DNA of 36,161 nucleotides, from NCBI GenBank assembly GCA_934343915.1, contig CAKRIL010000030.1, forward strand, positions 1 to 36,161, written 5' to 3'. Under the pieces are notes generated by a model that was given only the letters and a program-made list of their open reading frames with translations, was not told where the DNA came from and did no database searches. This DNA comes from an uncultured Lachnospiraceae bacterium (GTDB lineage: Bacteria > Bacillota > Clostridia > Lachnospirales > Lachnospiraceae). Below, in pieces: positions 14,994 to 22,400 of the stretch; the stretch's first letter is position 1, and each line of letters opens with the position of its first letter. A program made the position numbers and the translations under genes.

Positions 14994-17791
14994 TGAGAAA
15001 ATTAATCGGACGTGTGTGTGCCATCGCTACCGCAGCAGTTATGCTTGCAGGGACAGTTATGGCACAGCTTCCATGCAATGTGTATGCTTCCGACGACAAG
15101 GGACTTGTCGAGGCTGCGACACAGCAGCCGTTCCGTGTGCTCTCTGCACAGGAAATGGTGAAGGAGATGGGTGCCGGATGGAATCTCGGCAATACAATGG
15201 ACGGACATACAGGCTTTACGCCGAATGAGACATTATGGCAGCATGTTGAGACAACGAAGCAGGTTATAAAGACAGTACATGACAATGGCTTTAACACTGT
15301 GAGAATTCCCGTAACATGGGGAACTATGATTGATGATGAAAACGGATATGAGATTAATGATAAATGGTTAAGCCGTGTACAGGATATCGTGGATTATTGT
15401 GTTGAGCAGGATATGTATGTCATCGTGAACATACACCACGACGGTGCCGAGCAGACCGGATGGCTTCGAATAGCCTCGGACGATTTTGACTCCGTGAAGG
15501 AGAAGTATGAGGCTGTGTGGAAGCAGATTGCACAGAGATTTAAGGACTACGACGAGCACCTTATATTCGAGTCCATGAACGAGGTTACGGGACCGGGAAA
15601 TAATATCCAGTTCGATATGGACAGAGTTATGGAGCTTAATCAGGTATTCGTTGATACCGTAAGAGGAACGGGCTCCAACAACGCATACAGATGGCTTTCA
15701 GTTCCGGGAAGATACACTAATATCACGAACACCACACAGTATGATTTCAGACTGCCGGAGGATACGGTTGAGAACAGACTGTTCTTGTCGGTTCACTATT
15801 ATAACTGGCTGTTCGGTCTTGCCGAGAATACAACCTACACGGAGTGGACGAAAGAGATGACTGACGAGCTTGTTGCAGAGTTCGCACAGCTTGAGAAGTT
15901 CACATCACAGGGAGTTCCTGTTATCGTAGGTGAGTATGGTGCCATTGATAAGAGAAATGAGGCTGACAGAGCATATCACTATGAGGTTGTCAACAGAATC
16001 TGTAATACAGGAATGATTGTTGCATGCTACTGGGACAATGGAGAGTATGACCTTGCAAAGGAACCTACGGACTATAATTTTACCCTTATTGACAGGGAAA
16101 AATGCGAGCCTGTATATCCTGACCTGATTGCAGCGATACTCAGAGGAAAATATCTTGCCGGACCTTCGGATTGTTCGGATCTGAGCAAGGGAACGCAGAT
16201 AAATCCTATCACTGATTTTGAGCTTGAGAAGGATGAGCTGTGTCTTGAGGTGGGTGCACTGTATGAGACATCGGTTAAGAATGTTGTACCTGAGGATACG
16301 AATGATATTGTGCTGTGGAAGACAGATGACCCTTCCGTGGCAACAGTGTATAACGGACGTATTCGTGCAAGAGGAATCGGAACAACGACTGTTACTGCAT
16401 ATAGCCAGAAGGACGGATACGCTAAGAGCATGACTGTAACCGTTATTGCACAGAATAGCACGGAAGATATTGAGCTTGCTGTTCCTGAACAGCTTGAGCT
16501 TAACACGGATTCCTATACATACATAGAAGCACAGACGAATGATGCAGGTGCATACCTTACATACCGCTCATCAAATGAGGATGTAGCTACGGTATCAAGA
16601 ACGGGAAAGGTGCTTGCAAAATCAGACGGAGTGGCATATATAACAACTACAGCCGCTTCCGGAAAGAGTGCGGTGACCCGCGTGGTTGTCGGTCACAGAG
16701 CCGGGGCAAATGAGATTTCGCTTGCTATAAATGTATACTACAACGATAATGACCACTCATTTTTCTCAAATGAGTATGGCGAGCCTATAACCGTTACGGG
16801 TGAGGGTACATATACACTCACATTTAACTGTGAGGAGGATTTGTCTGACGATGCTGCAAAGGCGGGAGTTGACAGCCTGAGCAAAATGACTGCCATATAC
16901 ATAAAAGATCATGCGGTTACACTTGGACAGGAAAAGAAGTCAAAGCTTGTGTCCTGTAACATAATGTATGACAGTGTGGTTGTGGATGGTGTTGAGCTTA
17001 CTGTGACACAGACAGAGCCTAAGAGCGCGTTAAAGTCATCAGGAATATTTGATACCAATGACCCTATCAATTCATGGGATGGTTCCATGGTTGAAGAAGT
17101 CAGTGTAAAAAAGCATGTTGCAGATTTCACTACCGTAGAGAATCCTAAGACGGTAGAGATTACATTCACACTTTCGGATATGGAGTTCGAGGGAACAGAT
17201 GATGTTGAGGATGTGATTGTCGATGTCGAAAGTATTGAGCTTGAGGTAGTGGACAATGAGGATGGTACATACAGCATAATTGCAAATGTATCCCCTGCTG
17301 ATGCCAATGAGAAGATCTGTTTCGTATCAGCAGATGAGTCGGTGGCTTCCATAACAGAGCAGACTGTTCAGGTAGTTGACGGAAGGGCAGAGGTTACTGC
17401 CAAGGCACTTAAGATTGGAGGCTCGAAGATTACGGCATATGCCGAGAGCGGAGCGACGGCAAGCATACTGCTCGGGGTGTCTGGCATAACTGAGTATGTA
17501 TCCGAGGCTGATTCCGTGGGAGACATAATTCCTGCACCTGAGCGCGATATAAGGCATGAGGAGCCGACGGAGGAGGCCACAGAGATAACAAGTGAGACTG
17601 AGACATCGGCACAGGAGACTGAGACCGAACAGACAACACCGGAACCGGATACAGAGCCGGTACAGGCAGATGTGGCAGCCGGAAATGTCAGCACAATGAC
17701 GGCAATTCTTATAATTGCAGGTGTTGTGGTTGTGGCAGGAATTGTTGTATTCATAATTTTAAAGCCTAAGAAAAAGAATGGCGAAAAGTAG
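14993..17791 (+). CDS. secreted, membrane-anchored multidomain GH5 endo-beta-glucanase (GH5_4-like)
   Basis: The 932-residue surface glycoside hydrolase should cut beta-1,4-glucan backbones outside the cell. Order of parts: signal peptide (about 1-30), GH5 catalytic domain (about 45-375), two Big2-like immunoglobulin domains (about 406-485 and 494-567), a domain related to the surface protein repeats (about 572-732), a third Ig-like domain (about 739-832), a Glu/Thr-rich stalk (846-899), a membrane helix (901-924) and a basic tail. GWNLGNT, RIPVTWG and NIHHDG are typical of GH5_4; acid/base E197 (SMNEV) and nucleophile E314 (VGEYG) are present. Members of GH5_4 include xyloglucanases and lichenases. 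Its neighbour, the alpha-xylosidase, favours xyloglucan. The start overlaps the YesL stop. Subfamily placement is from memory of motifs. Confidence 0.92.
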   Translation: MRKLIGRVCAIATAAVMLAGTVMAQLPCNVYASDDKGLVEAATQQPFRVLSAQEMVKEMGAGWNLGNTMDGHTGFTPNETLWQHVETTKQVIKTVHDNGFNTVRIPVTWGTMIDDENGYEINDKWLSRVQDIVDYCVEQDMYVIVNIHHDGAEQTGWLRIASDDFDSVKEKYEAVWKQIAQRFKDYDEHLIFESMNEVTGPGNNIQFDMDRVMELNQVFVDTVRGTGSNNAYRWLSVPGRYTNITNTTQYDFRLPEDTVENRLFLSVHYYNWLFGLAENTTYTEWTKEMTDELVAEFAQLEKFTSQGVPVIVGEYGAIDKRNEADRAYHYEVVNRICNTGMIVACYWDNGEYDLAKEPTDYNFTLIDREKCEPVYPDLIAAILRGKYLAGPSDCSDLSKGTQINPITDFELEKDELCLEVGALYETSVKNVVPEDTNDIVLWKTDDPSVATVYNGRIRARGIGTTTVTAYSQKDGYAKSMTVTVIAQNSTEDIELAVPEQLELNTDSYTYIEAQTNDAGAYLTYRSSNEDVATVSRTGKVLAKSDGVAYITTTAASGKSAVTRVVVGHRAGANEISLAINVYYNDNDHSFFSNEYGEPITVTGEGTYTLTFNCEEDLSDDAAKAGVDSLSKMTAIYIKDHAVTLGQEKKSKLVSCNIMYDSVVVDGVELTVTQTEPKSALKSSGIFDTNDPINSWDGSMVEEVSVKKHVADFTTVENPKTVEITFTLSDMEFEGTDDVEDVIVDVESIELEVVDNEDGTYSIIANVSPADANEKICFVSADESVASITEQTVQVVDGRAEVTAKALKIGGSKITAYAESGATASILLGVSGITEYVSEADSVGDIIPAPERDIRHEEPTEEATEITSETETSAQETETEQTTPEPDTEPVQADVAAGNVSTMTAILIIAGVVVVAGIVVFIILKPKKKNGEK

Positions 17792-17808
17792 TCATAAGGT
17801 GCGTATCC

Positions 17809-17837
17809 TTGACATTACCTCCGACATATTTTATAAT
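17809..17837 (+). promoter_or_regulatory. consensus sigma-A promoter for the response regulator gene
   Basis: TTGACA (17809-17814) and TATAAT (17832-17837) are exactly consensus with a 17-bp spacer. The expected start of transcription is near 17844, about 23 bp before the ATG. The regulator therefore seems to be made independently of the upstream operon. Confidence 0.85.
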
Positions 17838-17860
17838 ATTTCTACAAATTGTGTCGGGGG
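17818..17860 (+). promoter_or_regulatory. inverted repeat spanning the regulator promoter and ribosome-binding site
   Basis: Positions 17818-17826 (CCTCCGACA) can pair with 17852-17860 (TGTCGGGGG), 9 bp with one G-U pair. The left arm lies inside the promoter spacer; the right arm overlaps the GGGGGAAAG ribosome-binding site. It could be an operator, or an RNA hairpin formed only in read-through transcripts. Confidence 0.55.
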
Positions 17861-17866
17861 AAAGTT

Positions 17867-19414
17867 ATGGAAACGGTACTTATAGCTGATGATGAAAAGA
17901 ATATAAGAGAAGGTATTAAGTGTATAATAGACTGGGAAGCATTAGGATTTACGGTCTGCGGTGAGGCTGCCAACGGTGAGGAGGCACTTAAGCAGATTAA
18001 CCTGCTGCATCCCGGTCTTGTTCTTTTAGATATAAAGATGCCGAAGCTCTCAGGGCTTGAGGTTGTGGAGAATGCAAGGGAGCAGGGGTATGACGGAAAG
18101 TTCATTATTCTTAGTGGATTTTCCGATTTTAAGTTCGCACAGACTGCGATAAGACTGGGCGTGGATAATTACATAACCAAGCCTATTGATGAGGACGAGC
18201 TTACCGAGGCTGTAAAAAGAATCGGCGGGCAGATTAAGGCTGACAGGGAGAATGTCTCACACAACGAGCATTACAAAAAGAAGGCAAAGAAGGAGCTGCT
18301 ACATGACCTTGTGAACAATCAGATTGACAGGGAAGTGTTCTCGGCGGAGGAGCTTAATATGGCTGCCCCTGTATATCAGGTGGTTCTGTATGAGAACTTT
18401 GATATTGAGGAGGGCGTTAATATGCCTTATCAGTTCTCAGAGCTTCTCAAGGTGACCAATAACGGAAGCCAGACCTTCGAGCATTTCATGGATGAAGAGT
18501 ACAATGTGATTATTTTAAAGGGCAGCTTTGCGATAGAAAAGTTCCAGCGCTTCATAGAGCATTATGAGAGCACACCACCGCAGAAGGGAAGCCCTATGGA
18601 CACGCTCTTTATAGCATACGGTCGTCCGGTGAACGATATTTTTGATGTACATATATCATATTCTGATGCCTACACCTTGATAAAGAGGCGATTCTTCTGC
18701 ATAGAGGGACAGCATACCCTGGGCTTCGAGGAGCTTCCGCATGTGAGAGAGGTATCCGAGCAGCTTGATAAGTCAAGAATCGGTGAATACTGTGCAAAAA
18801 TAACCGATTATATACAGACATTTTCAAGGCGCAAGGTGGCTGAGGAGCTGTACGGCATCGAGGAATATCTGTACAATGTCGATGCACCTATCGGACAGGT
18901 CAAGCTGTTCCTCACAGACCTGTTTTTACAGATTAAGGAAAACATCAACAGGATATACAGCAACAACAGCTTTACTATTCCGCAGAATTCGGAGATTATA
19001 GAGTACATATCGTCGAGACTGTACATGTACGATATTATAGAGTACATATCAAAGCAGCTTGACCAGATAATGAACAGCATGGGAAGCTCGTCGCGTGAGA
19101 GTGTGCTTGATGATGTGCTTCACTATATAGACCACAATTACGCTACCAACATAAAGCTTGAGGTTATCGCCTCACTGTTCGGCTACAACAGTGCATATCT
19201 CGGCAAGATATTCAACAAGAATGTGGGCGAGAGCTTCAATTCTTATGTTGACCAGGTGCGAATCAACCATGCCATAGAGCTTCTCATGGACAACAAGCTC
19301 AAGGTCTACGAGATTGCGGAGCGCGTCGGCTACAAGAATGTGGACTACTTCCATAAGAAGTTCAAGAAATATGTGGGAGTGAGCCCGGCGGAGTATCGCA
19401 ATAAGAAAGAGTAA
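17867..19414 (+). CDS. YesN-type response regulator (receiver plus AraC DNA-binding domain)
   Basis: This transcription factor is the likely partner of the YesM-type kinase at 6090. Of 515 residues, the receiver domain (1-120) shows acidic D8-D9, phospho-acceptor D55 (LLDIKMP), LSGFSDF and the ITKP lysine. The middle (about 130-400) is the poorly conserved region usual for YesN proteins. The C-terminal two-helix-turn-helix AraC domain (about 412-515) contains YLGKIFNKNVGESFNSYV and AERVGYKNVDYFHKKFKKYVGVSPAEYR. ATG 17867 follows GGGGGAAAG; a TTG at 17849 is in frame but lies ahead of that site. It has its own consensus promoter. Predicted targets are the GH31, surface protein and ABC operons. 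An alternative is control by another kinase, since the pair is not adjacent. Confidence 0.93.
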   Translation: METVLIADDEKNIREGIKCIIDWEALGFTVCGEAANGEEALKQINLLHPGLVLLDIKMPKLSGLEVVENAREQGYDGKFIILSGFSDFKFAQTAIRLGVDNYITKPIDEDELTEAVKRIGGQIKADRENVSHNEHYKKKAKKELLHDLVNNQIDREVFSAEELNMAAPVYQVVLYENFDIEEGVNMPYQFSELLKVTNNGSQTFEHFMDEEYNVIILKGSFAIEKFQRFIEHYESTPPQKGSPMDTLFIAYGRPVNDIFDVHISYSDAYTLIKRRFFCIEGQHTLGFEELPHVREVSEQLDKSRIGEYCAKITDYIQTFSRRKVAEELYGIEEYLYNVDAPIGQVKLFLTDLFLQIKENINRIYSNNSFTIPQNSEIIEYISSRLYMYDIIEYISKQLDQIMNSMGSSSRESVLDDVLHYIDHNYATNIKLEVIASLFGYNSAYLGKIFNKNVGESFNSYVDQVRINHAIELLMDNKLKVYEIAERVGYKNVDYFHKKFKKYVGVSPAEYRNKKE

Positions 19415-19447
19415 TGCGCCGGTTGTATATGCCGGCACATTATTTTT
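19413..19447. terminator. terminator between the response regulator and deacylase A
   Basis: AATGCGCCGG (19413-19422) pairs with 19432-19441 with one mismatch, followed by ATTTTT. It ends the polysaccharide locus and could also serve the convergent deacylase gene. Confidence 0.75.
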
Positions 19448-19460
19448 GGAAGTGAGCTTA

Positions 19461-21071
19461 TTACAGATATTTTGTTTCGGGGAGCAGAATTCTGCCGCTG
19501 GAAGCAAGAGAATTGACTTCGTTGTTTTCGAGGACAATTTTACCGTTGACAATAACTTTTTCAATACCTCTTGCATATTGACATGGATTGATATAATCGC
19601 CGACATCAGTTACAGTGTCAGGATTGAATATGACAATGTCAGCCTTCATTCCTTTCGCTAGGATTCCACGGTCTTTTATGTGCATTGCCAAAGCAGCCTG
19701 GGATGTCATCTTGCGGATGCACTCACCAAGACTGAGCAGTTTCTTTTCACGGCAGAAATTTCCGAGTACACGGGGAAAGGCACCATATACTCTCGGATGT
19801 GGTTTGCCCTGAAGGAGCCCATCAGTGCAGATGTTGACATATGGCTGCTTGAATATTTCGTACATTGCGTCGTCAGTGTCATAGAAACATACAGCACCAA
19901 CATGATTTGATTCTTCATACAAAAGGTCCATGCATGCGTCTATGTCGTCTTTACCTTCGATTTGTGCTATTTCAGCAATCGTTTTGCCAATATACTTTTG
20001 ATTTTTTTCAGTTATGAGACTTGTTATTAAAAATCTTGCTCCGCCGGTTGCTTTTTTTCCATTATTCCAATTATTTGCAGGGTTATGCAGCTCTTCGCGA
20101 ATGCGCTTCCTGCATTCTTCATCTTTGAGGCGGGCAAGCATCATGTCAGTGCCGCCTTCATGAACCCATGACGGTATCATACTTCCAAGCATTGTGCTGC
20201 CTGAGGTGTAAGGGTACTGGTCTGCTGTTACGGACACACCAAGGTCTCTGATTTTTTCTACTGTATCCAAAACATCCTGTATGTAAGGTTCCATCTTAGC
20301 GTTAAGTACTTTAAAGTGTGAGATATGAAGATCTATTTTAGTAGCTTTGCATATTTTATAAAGCTCGTTCATGGATTCTAATATGTTGGCTCCCTCATTA
20401 CGCTGATGGACAACGAACATTCCGTTGTGTGCCTTTGCGATATGGCAGAGGCGTGTAACTTCATAAGTATCGCTGTATGTGCAAGGAGTGTATACAAGAC
20501 CTGACGAGAAGCCGATGGCTCCTGATGAAAGTTCTTTATCAAGAAGGTTTTCCATTGCCTTGAGCTCTGAGGATGAAGGCAGCCTGTTACCAAAGCCCAT
20601 AACCGTGTTCCTTATATTGCCGTGTGGGGCAAGATATGCAAAGTTCGAGCAGGGAAGGTTGGATTTAAGAGCTTCAAGGTAGTCTGAGGTAAATGGATAA
20701 TCCCATGACAGGTCATCCGAATCACCATCAAGTCCGCCGATATTTTTTCTCCACATTGAGACCGATTCTTTGGGAAGCGGGGATACGGATATTCCGTCCT
20801 GACCGAGAATCTCGGTGGTTATTCCCTGATGAAGCTTAGGTAAAATAGCAGAGTGCAGAAGTGCTTCCACATCGGAATGACTGTGTGTATCAATAAAACC
20901 CGGACATACAACGTTTCCCTCTGCATTGACTGCTTTGTCAAACGATGTTATGTCCGGGTTTTGACCGTTTCCTATGTCTGTGATTGTGTCATCGGAGAAG
21001 ACTAACCATCCGGGAGAAGGCGAGTCGCCGATACCTTTGGAAATTAATGCGTTGTAGATAATTACATTCAT
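19461..21071 (-). CDS. N-acyl-D-amino-acid deacylase (D-aminoacylase) family amidohydrolase, copy A
   Basis: This zinc amidohydrolase is expected to split N-acyl-D-amino acids into a fatty or acetic acid and a free D-amino acid in the cytoplasm. The 536 residues show PGFIDTHSHSD (H63, H65), VVHQRNEG (H222), HISHFK (H252) and CTDG (D417), then HPRVYGAFPRVLG. These correspond to the metal and catalytic residues His67, His69, His220, His250 and Asp366 of Alcaligenes D-aminoacylase. The metal-bridging Cys96 of that enzyme is replaced by D92 in GQDG, whereas copy B keeps Cys. The metal site therefore probably differs, though this may be a normal subfamily trait. GGAGG lies 10 bp before the ATG. 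It follows TetR by 32 bp on the same strand, so the two form an operon. D-specificity is inferred from family and neighbours. Confidence 0.88.
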   Translation of the reverse strand: MNVIIYNALISKGIGDSPSPGWLVFSDDTITDIGNGQNPDITSFDKAVNAEGNVVCPGFIDTHSHSDVEALLHSAILPKLHQGITTEILGQDGISVSPLPKESVSMWRKNIGGLDGDSDDLSWDYPFTSDYLEALKSNLPCSNFAYLAPHGNIRNTVMGFGNRLPSSSELKAMENLLDKELSSGAIGFSSGLVYTPCTYSDTYEVTRLCHIAKAHNGMFVVHQRNEGANILESMNELYKICKATKIDLHISHFKVLNAKMEPYIQDVLDTVEKIRDLGVSVTADQYPYTSGSTMLGSMIPSWVHEGGTDMMLARLKDEECRKRIREELHNPANNWNNGKKATGGARFLITSLITEKNQKYIGKTIAEIAQIEGKDDIDACMDLLYEESNHVGAVCFYDTDDAMYEIFKQPYVNICTDGLLQGKPHPRVYGAFPRVLGNFCREKKLLSLGECIRKMTSQAALAMHIKDRGILAKGMKADIVIFNPDTVTDVGDYINPCQYARGIEKVIVNGKIVLENNEVNSLASSGRILLPETKYL

Positions 21072-21103
21072 AATAGCAGTACCTCCATTTTATTGAATTT
21101 TAC

Positions 21104-21697
21104 TTATTTATTGTTATGAATTGAATCAATAAATAACTCTGTTACTTCGCGGGTGTATTGCCTGATGTCGTATGAGCATTTGCGGCGGAACCATTCTATT
21201 GAAGCACCGCGGAGAATCATAATATATTTATCAGTTAATGAGTCAACGGAGTATTTTGTTGTGAATTCACCGCAGGATTGTCCACGTTGTATTATTTCAT
21301 ATGGAATTTTATAGAGAGGGCGGCAGCGTTCCGCAATGCGTTCTTCATCAGTGGATGGAAGCGGGATATCAATAGATGAAACAATAGTACCTGAAATTGC
21401 AGTATTGTTTACTGAATCAAGAGCGAATAAGTCTGAAAAAAACAGAAGATTATCTGCTCCGGAATTACCTGAAAGAAGCTTTTCCATATTAACAGTGAGA
21501 ACATCATCATATTTTAGCATAATTGACGTAAGAAGTTCTTCTTTTGTTTTAAAGTAATGATAAAAAGTACCTATTGAGATATTTCCCTTGGTGCAGATTT
21601 GTCTGATTGAAAGATCCTTGCAGGAGGAATCTTTGAGACAGGAAAGTGCTATGGCTATTATTTCTTTTTTCTTGATGTCCGTATCTACTTTTTTCAC
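21104..21697 (-). CDS. TetR family transcriptional regulator
   Basis: The 197-residue regulator has a typical N-terminal TetR helix-turn-helix (about 8-55): LSIRQICTKGNISIGTFYHYFKTKEELLTSI. The remaining alpha-helical part would bind an effector and form the dimer; it matches no ligand class I recognise. The start is GTG 21697 with GGAGAT about 5 bp upstream. It precedes deacylase A on the minus strand and is divergent from the PII and peptide-importer operon. That layout is standard for a local regulator, so it probably controls both arms by binding the palindromes at 21823-21836 and 21888-21902. The inducer could be an N-acyl-D-amino acid or a D-peptide, but nothing in the sequence shows it. 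Confidence 0.92.
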   Translation of the reverse strand: MKKVDTDIKKKEIIAIALSCLKDSSCKDLSIRQICTKGNISIGTFYHYFKTKEELLTSIMLKYDDVLTVNMEKLLSGNSGADNLLFFSDLFALDSVNNTAISGTIVSSIDIPLPSTDEERIAERCRPLYKIPYEIIQRGQSCGEFTTKYSVDSLTDKYIMILRGASIEWFRRKCSYDIRQYTREVTELFIDSIHNNK

Positions 21698-21739
21698 AAT
21701 TCATCTCCATATACTTAAATAAAACAACACAACAAGGAC

Positions 21740-21768
21740 ATTATAGACTAATAAAATGAATTTTTAAA
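21740..21768 (-). promoter_or_regulatory. candidate promoter for tetR and deacylase A
   Basis: On the minus strand TTTAAA (21768-21763) and TATAAT (21745-21740) are separated by 17 bp. The expected transcript starts about 35 bp before the TetR GTG. Confidence 0.55.
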
Positions 21769-21822
21769 GTGTATTTTATAAAATTGAATAAAGTTACCAA
21801 AATGAGAATGAATTATGACTCA

Positions 21823-21836
21823 ATTTTGTACAAAAT
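21823..21836. promoter_or_regulatory. 14-bp perfect palindrome, candidate operator
   Basis: ATTTTGTACAAAAT is a perfect palindrome ending 6 bp before the -35 of the PII promoter. The looser pair AAAATGAG (21799-21806) and CTCAATTTT (about 21820-21828) lies beside it. It may bind TetR or another regulator. Confidence 0.45.
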
Positions 21837-21842
21837 GTGTAA

Positions 21843-21871
21843 TTGACACAATACAATGGGGATGCTATAAT
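21843..21871 (+). promoter_or_regulatory. consensus sigma-A promoter for the PII and peptide-importer operon
   Basis: TTGACA (21843-21848) and TATAAT (21866-21871) are exact consensus with a 17-bp spacer. Transcription should start near 21878. A promoter this strong would normally need repression, consistent with the operator-like palindrome just downstream. Confidence 0.9.
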
Positions 21872-21887
21872 TTCACCATCATCTAAA

Positions 21888-21902
21888 TCGAACACCGTTC
21901 GA
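21888..21902. promoter_or_regulatory. perfect inverted repeat TCGAAC-ACC-GTTCGA, candidate TetR operator
   Basis: Six-base perfect arms around a 3-base centre lie about 10 bp downstream of the expected transcription start. Binding here would block elongation from the consensus promoter. Size and placement suit a TetR-family dimer. Confidence 0.65.
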
Positions 21903-21938
21903 AATAAAATACTTATGGAGAGGAAAGGAGAAAAAGGT

Positions 21939-22280
21939 ATGAAACAGCTTGATTTTTATATCAGACCTGAGAAGATTGAGACCATTAAGAATATACTGAT
22001 TGATCAGTATCATTGTGGTGGTATGACCGTAGTTAATTGTATGGGTTGTGGTGCTCAAAAAGGTTTTCAGGAAGAAATGATTGGTATCAGAACCAATGTA
22101 AATCTTTTGCCTAAGCTTAAGGTAGAGGTCATCGTAAAGGATGAGGATGTTGAAGGAATTGTTGCGAAGGTATGTGATGAAACAATTACCGGAAGGTATG
22201 GAGATGGAAAGATTGTAGTGAAAGCTGTTGAGGATGTTATTCGTGTTCGAACCAAGGAACATGGTGAACAGGCTATCTGA
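21939..22280 (+). CDS. PII-like nitrogen signal protein (GlnB/GlnK family)
   Basis: The 113-residue cytoplasmic signalling protein belongs to the trimeric PII family, which reads ATP/ADP and 2-oxoglutarate and regulates transporters or enzymes through its T-loop. Its length equals that of GlnB (112). Conserved features are Q40 (equivalent to GlnB Gln39), the Lys of LPKLKVE (Lys58), TGRYGDGKIVV and VIRVRTKE near the end. The usual uridylylation tyrosine (Tyr51) is replaced by T52, so no modification there is expected. The base of the T-loop has a CxxC pair (C34, C37), unlike GlnB. It starts at ATG 21939 after GGAAAGGAG; upstream in-frame codons lie over the promoter. As the first gene of a peptide-importer operon with no amtB nearby, it may regulate that importer. 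This link is inference. Confidence 0.9.
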   Translation: MKQLDFYIRPEKIETIKNILIDQYHCGGMTVVNCMGCGAQKGFQEEMIGIRTNVNLLPKLKVEVIVKDEDVEGIVAKVCDETITGRYGDGKIVVKAVEDVIRVRTKEHGEQAI

Positions 22281-22324
22281 CAGCAGAGAAATAATCAGAT
22301 TAATTATGTAATTATTGGTAATGG

Positions 22325-22366
22325 ACATGCAAAGGCGCATAAAAAGGCGTTGCTGCGTGTTTTTTT
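22325..22366 (+). terminator. terminator or attenuator between the PII and binding-protein genes
   Basis: ACATGCA (22325-22331) pairs with TGCGTGT (22354-22360), with an inner GGCGC/GCGTT stem, followed by T6. No separate promoter is obvious before the binding-protein gene, so partial read-through is likely. Confidence 0.65.
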
Positions 22367-22400
22367 ATTGTATGATTAAGACTATAAGGAGGACAACATT

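Noticed and set aside
16909..17352. Ser/Thr-rich open frames antisense to the GH5 gene
   Set aside because: They are antisense shadows of repetitive Ig-like coding sequence and show no independent coding signs.
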